A stretch of 64,000 nt of DNA from Diploptera punctata. Lineage: Eukaryota > Arthropoda > Insecta > Blattodea > Blaberidae. Made by a program: the position numbers and the translations under genes. The stretch covers positions 231,001 to 295,000 of the forward strand of contig JASPKZ010004561.1 of NCBI GenBank assembly GCA_030220185.1, read 5' to 3'. This document shows positions 12,301-19,643 of the stretch, one piece after another (the stretch's first letter is position 1; each line of letters starts with the position of its first letter). Under the pieces are notes generated by a model. The model did not search any database, had not been told where the DNA came from, and saw only the letters and a list, made by a program, of their open reading frames with translations.

Positions 12301-15300
12301 TGTATTCAGAATTTCTCCATCACCCACAGTTTTTTTTTTTATTTCAATTTCAATTAATGGATTTAAATAATAATTTTTTTAATGAACTTTTTTCGTCCAT
12401 TTGTCCATTGTAAAATAAAACAGAGAACACTTTCATCAGGAGATTTCAGCTACGGAAAAGAGATATCAAGGCAAATGGAATCCTAATACATTGGCCGATT
12501 ATTGTTTGACCATTAAGAGGGATGCTCCACAGGCGAAATATAGCAGAAAATCGTCATTTCTTACTTTCTAAGTGAATCCAAATGTTCGAATATTGTGTAG
12601 TTACGAATGTAGAAAATATTAAAGTATTTGAAATTATAAAAAAACCTGTCTCTCGGAAACCTTGCGTGATAGAGAAAAACTGGTATCATATTTGAATTCA
12701 GGAGAAAAAATACTATCAGAATCTTATATTGTTCTTTCTGCTCAGTGTTATTTAATCTATTTTCAGGTTAGAAGACAAAATTCAGTTTTCAGGAGAATCG
12801 TAGAAACAGCAGATGGATTACTGGAAATGTTTTCATGCTCGCCAGTGTCTGTAGAGTTTGATATGAATGAACATTCTCAGTTGAAGATACTGTTCAAAAT
12901 GAACAGTGTCAACACAGATAGACTGATACATGAGTATTACTTGGAGCAACTCGCTATCCAGAAAGCAGTGCAGGACGCACAGTATGGGTTTCTCACCATT
13001 AAAGCACAATTTTTGGATGACATTCTAAGACTTGAAGTTACAAGTGGAAGGCATCTACAACCAATATGTCAAAAAGGTAAAAAATTTATAACATTTGTTT
13101 GATTTATGATTCATGATGTATGAAATATTAACACTAAAATATTTTTCATTATTCTCCTTATGCACTCATGTTTGTTCTAGAATCTTACACGGAATAGGCC
13201 TATATCTCTATCCCCCTTTAATTCCGCAGGTTTTATTTTTATTCAACTAGCTCTTTTTCTTTTCATTATCTTTTGACTTGGTCTTCCCATTCAATTCTGC
13301 ACCATAAACATCTATCTTTTAATCTATATTGAGGTGTGTCTAATCGTAATTTTTTTTTAATGTGACCCTACCATTTTATTCAATTTGGCCTATCTCCCAA
13401 TTTGTTTTGTCTACAGGGTGATTCAGAAATATGGCTATATGTTTGATCGCATTTTGTGGCAAAAATACTATTATTAAAGGAAATATGATGTTATCATTGG
13501 AAAGGGAGCCCTTCAAATTACATGACACACACTCGATTGACTGATATGAAGCTCACGTGCATCTTGGCGGGTTGATTTTTGTGGGTTAGTGTCGAACGTC
13601 TCTACAATTATCTTTGTTGTTTCTGCATCTGTGCTAATGCGAGGCCTTCCAGGAGGTTTGATTTTCTGCATATTTCCCATTTCGGCAGTCGTTTTCTCTA
13701 CTTCCCCACAGTCGACAGCTGCAATGCTACATTAAACTCACGTCTTGCCCGTTTGCGGCCTCACGATCATTAGCATACGTTATTGCCCATGCAGCAATTG
13801 TAATTTCCAGCAGTCGTTTTCTCTACTTCTCCACAGTCGACGGCTGCAATGCTACGTTAAACTCACGTCTTGCCTGTTTGCGGCCTCACAATCATTAGCA
13901 TACGTTATTGCCCATGCAGCAATTGTAATTTGCTGTTGCATATTTAACGCCATTTTGACTAAGGACATTAAGTTCTACACTGTTTTGTTTTCTTCCATTG
14001 TTGTAATTTGAATAATTGCCTTTCCAACGGTAATTTCATATTTCCTGTAATGGTAATATTTTCATCACACAACGCGATCGAATGTATAGCCATATTTATG
14101 ATTCACCCCGTATGTTGATTCCTAGATTTATGTTTTCCACATCACTTCTTTTCTAGCCTCTTTTAGTATAAACAAATTGCTTTATAAATTATAATTTTTG
14201 TTTATAGTCCTGTGCGATCCTTACGTCAAGATAAGCTTGTTGCCAAAGGATAAGTTTGTCAATATTGGAGAATTTAAAACAAAAATTCTCAACAGGACAA
14301 CATTTCCACAGTTTAAGGATGAGTTTACAATGTAAGTACCGATAATTTTCAGCCTAAACAGTGTCTTTCAAAATTCAACTACATATCTTTTAATATTTAA
14401 TTTTAGGAAGTTATATTTTGAGGTTATTTTAATTATATTATTTTTAGTCTGAACATCTTACCTCAATATTAATGTTGATTTGGTATTGAACATGTTTCAA
14501 ACCAATTCTGTTTTATCGTCAGCTTTCCCAGACTGGTTTTATTTATGTTGCATTATAAATTAATGGTAAAGAGAAAAATTTTTGCCTGAACCAGGAATCG
14601 AACCCCGAACGGAAAGCTAAAGGTTCGGGGTTCGATTCCCGGTTCAGGCAAAAAATTTTCTCTTTACCATTGATTTACAATAATTTAATTGTGTTCATTA
14701 ATTTACTTATTTCTATCACAGTAATAGCTTTAGCTTCTCAATATTCATTTAATAAATAATGCTATAGCTGTGTGGAGTCCCTTCAGTCTTCTTCAGGTAG
14801 AAGCCATTCATTGTATATTTGTGAATGATGATTAATTGCAATTGAATGTGGGGCCAGTAGAGTAAGGTAAAGGAAGGATTTCTGCTTGGATGGGAACGAA
14901 GCCTGGATTAGCTCAGTGGTCTGAGCATTAGCACGGAAAGCTAAAGGTTCGGGGTTCGATTCCAGGTTCAGGCAAAAATTTTTCTCTTTACCATTGATTT
15001 ACAATAATTTAATTGTGTTCATTAATTTACTTATTTCTATCATAGTAATAGCTTTAGCTTCTCAATATTAATTTAATGTTGCATTATGTTGCACAACCTG
15101 GATGTCAATGTCAGCTCCATCCTGTGGTTGGCCAAAGAACCTCCAAACAAGGTTGCACTCCATCGGAGTATCAGAAGAACAGAAACAGAGTTATGAATTT
15201 TGATATACTGATGGAGCGCGACCTTGTTTGGAGGTTCTTTGGCCAACCACAGGATGGAGCTGACATCGACATTCAGGTTGTGCAACATAATGCAACATAA

Positions 15301-16262
15301 ATAAAACCAGTCTGGGAAAGCTGATGATAAAACAGAATTGTTTTGAAACATGTTCAAGAACAAATCAACATTAATGTTGAGGTAAGATGTTCAGACTAAA
15401 AATAATATAATTACATACCTTTTATTAATTTTATTTTGTGACTCCTAAATAGGCCTATACTGTCATTGATTTCTAGTATATTTGCATATAATAGTAATTT
15501 TAATTTTTCTGTTGAAGTGTGAATTTATACATCTTGACTTCTGCCTTGGCATTTAAATTTATTTCACTAAAAATAAGTAATTTAATTCAACCAAAAGCTG
15601 GTGTTTACAATTTTTTTTTCAAATATCAAACATATTGCTTTCTATACTGTCAAGTGATGAAATTTTTCTCGGTCAATCTTGATAGTTAAACTTGATAAGT
15701 GAAACAAAGGATATTTGGCATTAAAATCACTAATGTTATGTTTTTCAGACATCTAAATAAGGAACAAAGGAATGTGGACAGTGGACTAGTATTGTTCTCT
15801 GTGAAACAGGTTATTCTTCTCAGAAATAATTACGTCATTGGAGAAACACTGCTCTCTTTTGATGATATTCCCAGCTCCAGTACATTCTCAAATTTTGACA
15901 GTCTGAGAGAAAAACAACTTACTATCTGCAGACCAACAATTAATGGTAATTCATGTGTTTGTTAATTTTAAATCTCCTTATTTTAAAATAAATTTACATT
16001 GTCTTGATTTTACTCTTTAATGTTAAAACGTCCACTGCTGTGGTCTCAAGGTAGCATGCTGCCTTGTCACGCAAGCGGGCCCAGGTTCAATTCCTGGTCG
16101 GGACAGACTTTTAAAGTTAATAAGCACTGATAGATTAAAATTGAACTTATGTTTGTTTCAGATTCTGAAGTGTGTACGGTACTAAAATACAGAGATGACA
16201 AAGTTGCAAGAAATTTTGTAAGAATACAGAACAAGAGATATCCTCAAGTCTCGCAGAAATGA
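3297..16262 (+). CDS. UNC13D/BAIAP3-type (Munc13-4-like) protein, C-terminal 445 residues in eight exons; 5' end outside window
   Basis: Eight exons with AG acceptors and GT donors join in one frame: 3297-3371, 3471-3578, 5289-5504, 7884-8090, 12767-13076, 14208-14331, 15749-15945 and 16162-16262. The product matches my recollection of the UNC13D/BAIAP3 family: a MUN-domain stretch (exons 1-4; WPEP, SFYARLMAEKAK and WCKIVRSVRHIQNM in the MHD1 part), the MHD2 part, then a C2 domain starting at GFLTIKAQF with CDPYVKISLLP and RNVDSGLVLFSV. Family members prime vesicles and granules for SNARE-dependent fusion on the cytosolic face of membranes. The first exon here starts in phase 0 with no start codon, so N-terminal exons lie upstream. 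The C2 loops lack most calcium-binding Asp residues. No frameshift or stop was seen, so the gene looks intact despite heavily invaded introns. Confidence 0.85.
3471..3578 (+). CDS. UNC13-type gene, second exon in window (36 codons)
   Basis: Acceptor TTATTTTCAG at 3461-3470; donor GTAAGAAAG from 3579. Encodes the helical stretch containing SFYARLMAEKAKLLIEN. Phase 0 on both sides. The intron before it is only 99 bp, the shortest in the gene. Confidence 0.85.
3612..3790 (-). mobile_element. 5'-truncated hammerhead-family element
   Basis: The minus strand reads the 3' half of the hammerhead motif: GAAA, then the 10-nt palindrome AACTGCAGTT, then C. The family body follows (ATGAGGTAAGAT, AATGACTCATT, CTCATAATGTTATTTCC). 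The CTGANGA half is absent. The stretch 3612-3635 repeats the end of the tRNA-like fold-back at 3254-3271. Confidence 0.6.
3858..4211 (-). pseudogene. LINE ORF2 C-terminal fragment (Cys/His region)
   Basis: An open frame of 117 codons carries a run of Cys and His residues (CRCALCGDKCKLYHITEC) preceded by TRLAIHGFHH. This looks like the zinc-knuckle tail that follows the RNase H-like region in several insect LINE ORF2 proteins. It lies antisense in the intron after 3578 and has no RT core, so it is a dead fragment. The family assignment is tentative. Confidence 0.5.
4420..4610 (+). mobile_element. Solo 3' end of a Penelope-like element
   Basis: Nearly identical to the 3' end of the PLE at 56210-56395 (shared GTTGCTTAGATCAGTTGGAA and the closing region near 4590). 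No endonuclease frame remains. It contains the hammerhead-like motif at 4466-4512. Confidence 0.8.
4466..4512 (+). ncRNA. Hammerhead-ribozyme-like motif of the PLE 3' end
   Basis: CTGAAGA (4472-4478), one extra A, helix II GGTAC/GTACC (4480-4484, 4488-4492) with loop AGT, GAAA (4493-4496), helix III palindrome ACAGCTGT (4496-4503), cleavage base C4504 (GTC). Helix I is weak here because the base before the core is A. The copy at 56248 has T there and pairs better. Hammerheads in PLE ends are established knowledge. Confidence 0.6.
4611..5165 (+). repeat. Dispersed repeat R1, copy 1
   Basis: A family of about 0.55-0.7 kb, also at 8833-9530 (+), 48080-48885 (-) and 48886-49447 (-). The ends are near-inverted: CTATTTAAC-like at one side (here CTGTTTAATTCAT) and GTTAAATAG at the other. 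The block CAAATGCCACTC follows on the right. No coding region was seen. It may be a non-autonomous DNA transposon. Confidence 0.65.
5289..5504 (+). CDS. UNC13-type gene, third exon in window (72 codons)
   Basis: Acceptor TTAATTTCAG ends at 5288; donor GTTATC from 5505. Encodes WCKIVRSVRHIQNMVPNFIE, a MUN/MHD1 landmark, and an acidic helical stretch. Phase 0 on both sides. Confidence 0.85.
5505..5776. other. Intron sequence, nothing recognised
   Basis: AT-rich stretch between the exon ending at 5504 and an antisense LINE fragment. No repeat unit or motif could be assigned. Confidence 0.4.
5777..6180 (-). pseudogene. LINE ORF2 C-terminal fragment
   Basis: The frame has the RRLKFYGHYKRM and DEVKKDLKLAGI type tail seen after the RT in insect LINEs (R.LK..GH..RM then W...V..D). 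Only the tail is present. It lies antisense in an intron of the UNC13-type gene. Confidence 0.6.
6536..6724 (-). pseudogene. LINE ORF2 tail fragment (HDCLNKHLHRIG type)
   Basis: A short frame with TFSLLTGHDCLNKHLHRIG followed by a CPFC pair, matching the end of an R1/I-type LINE ORF2. The related copy at 30721-31098 (-) is longer. Confidence 0.6.
7084..7767 (-). pseudogene. LINE reverse-transcriptase fragment, family 2
   Basis: 227 codons open. The RT active-site motif NYADDTVLIAQSEDDL comes first, then FKYLGVEINS, YKSVIRPVLTYGCE, and the tail RRLNWNDHIDRME with RPLGRPQ. The N-terminal endonuclease and the first half of the RT are missing. Antisense to the host gene, in the intron before 7884. 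Confidence 0.85.
7884..8090 (+). CDS. UNC13-type gene, fourth exon in window (69 codons)
   Basis: Acceptor TGTTTTACAG ends at 7883; donor GTAGGTTG from 8091. Encodes the MHD2-like helical stretch with DLFNYLDGN and IIWKKLCHVLYKLM. Phase 0. The next exon found is 4.7 kb away, and the reading frame and family sequence continue directly, so no exon seems to be missing. Confidence 0.85.
8137..8585 (+). mobile_element. SINE A, long variant with tRNA-like head
   Basis: The head is tRNA-Leu/Ser-like: A box TAGCTGAGTGGTTAAGG, B box GGTTCGAGTCC. The body contains about 200 bp (GGCCCTGGGGTCGACTCAGCC to CCTTTAT) absent from the 19053 and 58712 copies but present alone at 32113-32350. A 4-base duplicated joint (ATGGGACCAG) brackets the extra part. 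Intronic. Confidence 0.85.
8833..9530 (+). repeat. Dispersed repeat R1, copy 2, with palindromic right end
   Basis: Starts at CTATTTAACTCATG and ends around 9425 with TTAAATAG. The following GCCACTCTTGATTTCC and its inverted partner GGAAATCACTCGTGGC (9509-9524) form a palindrome around 9470. See copy 1 for the family. Confidence 0.65.
9636..9978. mobile_element. Two fragments of SINE A
   Basis: 9636-9742 (+) is the SINE 3' part (CACATGTGGATGTGAGG, CTAGGCCTGTCGCGC). 9904-9970 (-) matches the extra block of the long variant (GGTACTCATTTCC, CCAGGGCCA). The pieces are separated and decayed. Confidence 0.6.
10298..10541. mobile_element. Hammerhead fold-back element with a perfect 12-bp TSD
   Basis: The 244-bp insert is flanked by TATCTAATTGGT at 10286-10297 and 10542-10553. 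The minus-oriented arm carries the complete 3' body (ATGAGGTAAGATG through AACCTAATAATGTG). The plus-oriented arm carries the complete hammerhead but a truncated body. The inversion joint falls just before the core of the minus arm. This looks like 5' inversion during target-primed insertion. The target is the LINE fragment above. Confidence 0.9.
10441..10487 (+). ncRNA. Hammerhead-ribozyme-like motif with U3-A8
   Basis: Helix I GCGG (10441-10444) with CCGT (10484-10487). Core TTGAAAA (10445-10451), in which C3/G8 are replaced together by U/A. One extra T. Helix II GAATGA/TCATTT. GAAA (10470-10473). Helix III is the 10-nt palindrome AACTATAGTT (10473-10482); cleavage base A10483. The same double substitution is found in the 215-bp array. 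Confidence 0.6.
11169..11990 (+). pseudogene. Jockey/CR1-type LINE 3' end
   Basis: An open frame to 11588 has the ORF2 tail pattern: NRSFYSTRQN, then CYTTSGSKHSRYLGPKLYNEL and a final SFKKVIK. The 3' UTR contains a GC-rich hairpin (CCCGAGCACGAGC with GCTCATTCGGG near 11907-11935) and ends in an AATAAA-containing tail with TTATTC repeats. Frames upstream are not recognisable, so it is 5'-truncated. Confidence 0.7.
12225..12747 (-). mobile_element. CACTG-ended MITE, copy 1
   Basis: Ends CACTGGTCAACA (left) and TGCTCAGTG (right) are imperfect inverted repeats. TTA flanks both sides (12222-12224, 12748-12750), suggesting a 3-bp duplication. Other copies are at 29632-30170, 32058-32855 and 56995-57539. 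No transposase. The termini resemble CACTA/CMC-type DNA transposons. The right end is 19 nt from the exon at 12767. Confidence 0.8.
12767..13076 (+). CDS. UNC13-type gene, fifth exon in window
   Basis: Acceptor CTATTTTCAG ends at 12766; donor GTAAAAAA from 13077. 103 codons plus one base. Contains VFRRIVETADGLLEMFS, RLIHEYYLEQLAIQ and the first C2 strand GFLTIKAQFLDDILRLEV. The polypyrimidine tract is host sequence but the region just upstream is MITE. Confidence 0.9.
13077..13415. other. Intron sequence, nothing recognised
   Basis: Between the exon donor and a transposon relic. T-rich, with no motif or repeat partner found elsewhere in the window. Confidence 0.4.
13416..14108. mobile_element. 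Transposon relic with ends reading ATATGGCTATA, copy 1
   Basis: The two ends are inverted (AAATATGGCTATAT near 13430 and GCCATATTTATGATTCACCCCG near 14090). The interior matches the copy at 61575-62142, which keeps a helix-turn-helix frame. Here an inner segment of about 120 bp (around 13686-13803) is duplicated in tandem (around 13808-13925). Non-coding now. Confidence 0.7.
14208..14331 (+). CDS. UNC13-type gene, sixth exon in window (C2 domain)
   Basis: Acceptor TTTATAG ends at 14207; donor GTAAGTACC from 14332. Splicing completes a Val codon, then reads LCDPYVKISLLPKDKF and KTKILNRTTFPQFKDEFT, the first half of a C2 domain. Ends in phase 2. Confidence 0.9.
14489..14527 (-). ncRNA. Hammerhead-ribozyme-like motif (left arm)
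   Basis: The minus strand has CTGACGA (complement of 14516-14522), one extra T, helix II AAAACA with TGGTTT (one mismatch), GAAA and helix III palindrome ACATGT. Helix I pairing is poor beyond one base pair. Confidence 0.45.
14557..15075 (+). mobile_element. Composite tRNA-Lys-like SINE with inverted head, 12-bp TSD
   Basis: Flanked by ATGTTGCATTAT at 14545-14556 and 15076-15087. It begins with an inverted piece of body and tRNA head, then a forward partial head, then body. A complete tRNA-like head follows (14903-14975): acceptor GCCTGGA/TTCAGGC, D arm GCTC/GAGC, anticodon stem TTAGC/GCTAA. The same body comes last. The acceptor and D arm resemble tRNA-Lys; the anticodon loop does not. The element at 21649-22358 has the same plan. 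Confidence 0.85.
15316..15358 (+). ncRNA. Hammerhead-ribozyme-like motif (right arm), textbook CTGATGA core
   Basis: CTGATGA (15321-15327), one extra T, helix II AAAACA/TGTTTT (15329-15334, 15339-15344) with loop GAAT, GAAA (15345-15348), helix III palindrome ACATGT (15348-15353), H17 = T15354. Helix I is only one clear pair, so activity is doubtful. Confidence 0.5.
15749..15945 (+). CDS. UNC13-type gene, seventh exon in window (C2 domain)
   Basis: Acceptor TTTTTCAG ends at 15748; donor GTAATTC from 15946. Encodes HLNKEQRNVDSGLVLFSVKQ, then LLRNNYVIGETLLSFDDIP. The position where C2 domains usually have Asp-x-Asp reads KQVILL. Phase 1 exit. Confidence 0.9.
16030..16106 (+). mobile_element. 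SINE B head (tRNA-Asp-like) only
   Basis: tRNA-Asp-like: CTGTGGTCTCAAGGTAGC (A box), anticodon region CTTGTCACGC, B box GGTTCAATTCC. The body normally following (see 20119) is absent. Lies in the last intron of the UNC13-type gene. Confidence 0.75.
16162..16262 (+). CDS. UNC13-type gene, terminal exon and stop
   Basis: Acceptor TTTGTTTCAG ends at 16161. Splicing completes an Asp codon, then SEVCTVLKYRDDKVARNFV and a basic tail. TGA is at 16260-16262. A fold-back element begins within about 60 bp, so the 3' UTR probably runs into repeat. No clear AATAAA precedes it. Confidence 0.85.
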
Positions 16263-16382
16263 TGTTCAATGTTTATAAATTCATAAAACATTCACAACTT
16301 ATCATGTCAAGCAGAATCATGAATTTAAAATTCATCAGAGAACATTTTTTGACAACTCACCACACAAATTTCATGTTTTTCA

Positions 16383-16427
16383 TGATACTGCAGTTTCAAA
16401 TATAATCAAGTCCATCTTCAGCCATAA
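16383..16427 (-). ncRNA. Decayed hammerhead-like motif (left arm)
   Basis: The minus strand has CTGAAGA, extra T, GAAA and helix III ACTGCAGT, but helix II (GGACTT with ATATTT) has lost pairs relative to the right-arm copy at 18452. Confidence 0.4.
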
Positions 16428-16499
16428 CTCCGACTGATGAAATTATTTGGCCATCAACTCTTCTATTGTCACCATCTTCAGTGCTGCCAAGCTGACATC

Positions 16500-18072
16500 T
16501 ATGGTTGAATTTATGAACTTCAGAATCAAATTTTGTTTCTTAGGAATATCAAAATTCAATTAATGTGGTTGAATTTATGAACTTCAAAATCAAATTTTGT
16601 TCATTAGGAATATCAAAATTCAATGAAAGTGGTTGAATTTATGAACTTCAAAATCAAATTTTGTTCATTAGGAATATCAAAATTCAATGAAAGTGGTTGA
16701 ATTTATGAACTTCAAAATCAAATTTTGTTCATTAGGAATATCAAAATTCAATCAATTCAATGAATGTGGTTGAATTTATGAACTTCAAAATCAAATTTTG
16801 TTCATTAGGAATATCAAAATTCAATCAATTCAATGAATGTGGTTGAATTTATGAACTTCAAAATCAAATTTTGTTCATTAGGAATATCAAAATTCAATGA
16901 ATGTGGTTGAATTTATGAACTTCAAAATCAAATTTTGTTCATTAGGAATATCAAAATTCAATCAATTCAATGAATGTGGTTGAATTTATGAACTTCAAAA
17001 TCAAATTTTGTTCATTAGGAATATCAAAATTCAATGAATGTGGTTGAATTTATGAACTTCAAAATCAAATTTTGTTCATTAGGAATATCAAAACTCAATC
17101 AATTCAATGAATGTGGTTGAATTTATGAACTTCAAAATCAAATTTGGTTCATTAGGAATATCAAAATTCAATGAATGTGGTTGAATTTATGAACTTCAAA
17201 ATCAAATTTTGTTCATTAGGAATATCAAAATTCAATCAATTCAATGAATGTGGTTGAATTTATGAACTTCAAAATCAAATTTTGTTCATTAGGAATATCA
17301 AAATTCAATGAATGTGGTTGAATTTATGAACTTCAAAATCAAATTTTGTTCATTAGGAATATCAAAATTCAATCAATTCAATGAATGTGGTTGAATTTAT
17401 GAACTTCAAAATCAAATTTTGTTCATTAGGAATATCAAAATTCAATGAATGTGGTTGAATTTATGAACTTCAAAATCAAATTTTGTTCATTAGGAATATC
17501 AAAATTCAATGAATGTGGTTGAATTTATGAACTTCAAAATCAAATTTTGTTCATTAGGAATATCAAAATTCAATCAATTCAATGAAAGTGGTTGAATTTA
17601 TGAACTTCAAAATCAAATTTTGTTCATTAGGAATATCAAAATTCAATCAATTCAATGAATGTGGTTGAATTTATGAACTTCAAAATCAAATTTTGTTCAT
17701 TAGGAATATCAAAATTCAATCAATTCAATGAAAGTGGTTGAATTTATGAACTTCAAAATCAAATTTTGTTCATTAGGAATATCAAAATTCAATCAATTCA
17801 ATGAATGTGGTTGAATTTATGAACTTCAAAATCAAATTTTGTTCATTAGGAATATCAAAATTCAATCAATTCAATGAAAGTGGTTGAATTTATGAACTTC
17901 AAAATCAAATTTTGTTCATTAGGAATATCAAAATTCAATCAATTCAATGAATGTGGTTGAATTTATGAACTTCAAAATCAAATTTTGTTCATTAGGAATA
18001 TCAAAATTCAATCAATGTGGTTGAATTTATGAACTTCAGAATCAAATTTTGTTTGTTAGGAATATCAAAATT
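16500..18072 (+). repeat. Minisatellite, about 22 units of 64 or 73 bp
   Basis: The unit begins GTGGTTGAATTTATG (16565, 16629, 16693, 16766 and so on). The long form has a 9-bp extra CAATTCAAT. Short and long forms alternate in the middle. Units are nearly identical. A related sequence, GAACTTCAAAGATCAGG, occurs once near 4310-4420 next to a PLE 3' end. Confidence 0.95.
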
Positions 18073-18179
18073 CATTGAATTTATTGAAATTTGATATTCC
18101 TAATGACCAAAATTTGATTTTGAATTTCATAAATTTAACCATAGATGGCAGCACTGAAGATGGTGACAATAGAAGAGTT

Positions 18180-18410
18180 AACTTTTATAAGATTCATGAT
18201 GTGTTCCGTTGAGGTTTATTCAAAATTAATATAAAATTATAGAATATTCACCTGAAAGGTCCGTCTCCTCAACTTAATTATCATTTAACTGTAGCGCTTT
18301 CGGGACTTGTCCCATCATCGGCAGGATTCAAGTCCCGAAAGCGCTACAGTTAAATGATAATTAAGTTGAGGAGACGGACGTTTCAGGTGAATATTCTATA
18401 ATTTTATATT
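18180..18410. mobile_element. Hammerhead fold-back inserted in another fold-back, 12-bp TSD
   Basis: Flanked by AATAGAAGAGTT at 18168-18179 and 18411-18422. The minus-oriented arm carries the full 3' body and the hammerhead. The plus arm begins inside helix II (AAGTCCCGAAAGC). The same 3' sequence ends the PLE fragment at 50500-50605, so this is a short, non-coding derivative of that PLE type. Confidence 0.9.
18289..18324 (-). ncRNA. Hammerhead-ribozyme-like motif (CCGATGA core)
   Basis: Minus strand: helix I CTG/CAG, core CCGATGA (U4 replaced by C), extra T, helix II GGGAC/GTCCC, GAAA, helix III palindrome AGCGCT, cleavage base A. The copy at 50570-50605 has the same C4, so it is a family trait and may reduce activity. 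Confidence 0.55.
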
Positions 18411-18451
18411 AATAGAAGAGTTGATGACAGAAGAATTTCATCAGTCAGAGT

Positions 18452-18497
18452 TATGGCTGAAGATGGACGTGATTACGTTTGAAACTGCAGTATCGTG
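18452..18497 (+). ncRNA. Hammerhead-ribozyme-like motif (right arm)
   Basis: Helix I TATGG with TCGTG (includes wobble pairs), CTGAAGA (18457-18463), extra T, helix II GGACGT/ACGTTT with loop GATT, GAAA (18481-18484), helix III palindrome ACTGCAGT, cleavage base A18492. Confidence 0.6.
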
Positions 18498-19052
18498 AAA
18501 AACATGAAATATATGATGTGAGTTGTCAAAAAATGTTCTCCGATGAATTTCAATGAATAATGTTTACTTCCCAACATTAATTTAATAGAATTACAAATAT
18601 TTGAGTTCCTTCAGAAAAAAGGCGGACTTTTTACTAAAAAATGTTTTGTATGAAAAATGACTCACTAAGTGATAAATTATCATTTCTTTAAACCTTGGCA
18701 ATTCACAACGAAGTATGTGCCAAAATTTGTCACCAGAATCTTACTTATTTTGTTGCCTAGCAACTTTCCCCATGAGTTAACGTCACAATACAAATTTGAT
18801 ACGCCATCAGCTCATTCATTTACATCTTTTTAAATTATCCCAAATCAAACAATGATCCTGATTTCACCATGTCCTCTAGAAATTTTAAACATTTTCAGTA
18901 AATAAATAAATTTGGCTTGCCTTCATCTTACCTCACAATTTGTTGTTTCTTGTAAGATGCATTTCAAACTAATAAAATTCATTGATAAAACCGTTGAGGT
19001 GGAGAGTCATAAAATAAAATAAGTTAAAATATACCTTCTTAGGTAAGACCCA

Positions 19053-19406
19053 GTCCCGTGCCGTAGCCGAGCGGTTAAGGTAGGAAGCCTTGGCGCAGAG
19101 CTACGGGACTTGCGCTGGTTCGAGTCTCCATGGGGGAAGAAATTTTCTCATGGTATTTCGGCCAGTATGGGACCGGTGCCCACCCAGCATCGTGAGGCAA
19201 TTGGGTAGCTACAATAAGTAGCGGCTCCAGGTTGAGGAACCAGCTATAACGGCTGGGGGACTCGACATGCTAACCACATGTCACCCCTACACTGGCTGTT
19301 GATCATCTACCTCTGTGATTGACACATGTGGATGTGAAGGGCCAGCAGCCGGCTGGTAAAAGGGCAACCGCTGAAAAGTGGAAAGACCTTCAATCGAATC
19401 AATCGG
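19053..19406 (+). mobile_element. SINE A, full length, perfect 12-bp TSD
   Basis: Flanked by AGGTAAGACCCA at 19041-19052 and 19407-19418. The tRNA-Leu/Ser-like head has A box TAGCCGAGCGGTTAAGG and B box GGTTCGAGTCTC, then a body of about 270 bp. A Pol III-transcribed SINE. It interrupts the arm of a fold-back element. Confidence 0.95.
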
Positions 19407-19453
19407 AGGTAAGACCCATTGTCCTCAACTTATAAAATATGTATTCTTTATGT

Positions 19454-19492
19454 CTGTGAGCCTTTCAGAACATCCGTTCCATCTTCAGCAGG
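19454..19492 (-). ncRNA. Hammerhead-ribozyme-like motif (left arm)
   Basis: Minus strand: helix I CCTG with CAGA (three pairs), CTGAAGA, extra T, helix II GGAAC/GTTCT with loop GGAT, GAAA, helix III AGGCTC (weak), cleavage base A. Confidence 0.55.
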
Positions 19493-19603
19493 TCTTTGTT
19501 CGCTACAATATCTAGTATGATGGTTGATGCTGCTGGTCCTAATGTCATGACAACACCACATTACGACCAGCAGCATCATACTAGATATTGTAGCGAACAA
19601 AGA

Positions 19604-19643
19604 CCTGCTGAAGATGGAACAGATGTTCTGAAAGGCTTACAGG
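19604..19643 (+). ncRNA. Hammerhead-ribozyme-like motif (right arm), well paired
   Basis: Helix I CCTG (19604-19607) with CAGG (19640-19643). CTGAAGA 19608-19614, extra T, helix II GGAACA/TGTTCT with loop GA, GAAA 19630-19633, helix III AGGCTT with one wobble, cleavage base A19639. Confidence 0.65.

Larger units (their letters stand above)
14437..15415. repeat. Large fold-back element interrupted by a composite SINE
   Basis: The outer arms share ATTATTTTTAGTCTGAACATC and its complement. The inner arms run through GTTGCACAACCTGGATGTC and the stretch around CCTCCAAACAAGGTTGC. The loop is about 15168-15199. Each arm carries a hammerhead-like core (14489-14527 minus, 15316-15358 plus) and the family block TTGAGGTAAGATG. 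The left arm is split by the insert at 14557-15075. Confidence 0.85.
16320..18560. repeat. Fold-back element enclosing a minisatellite
   Basis: The left arm (about 16320-16520) and right arm (about 18110-18176 plus 18411-18560) are inverted copies sharing GAAGATGGTGACAATAG and the hammerhead motif. Between them lies the 64/73-bp array. The right arm is split by another fold-back at 18180-18410. Confidence 0.85.

Noticed and set aside
14903..14975. Functional tRNA gene
   Set aside because: The acceptor and anticodon stems pair, but the anticodon loop lacks T33, the T stem has a mismatch, and the sequence is an internal part of a SINE with TSDs.
15073..15363. Coding frames on both strands across 15073-15363
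   Set aside because: They arise from the palindromic arms of the fold-back. No homology and no splice context.
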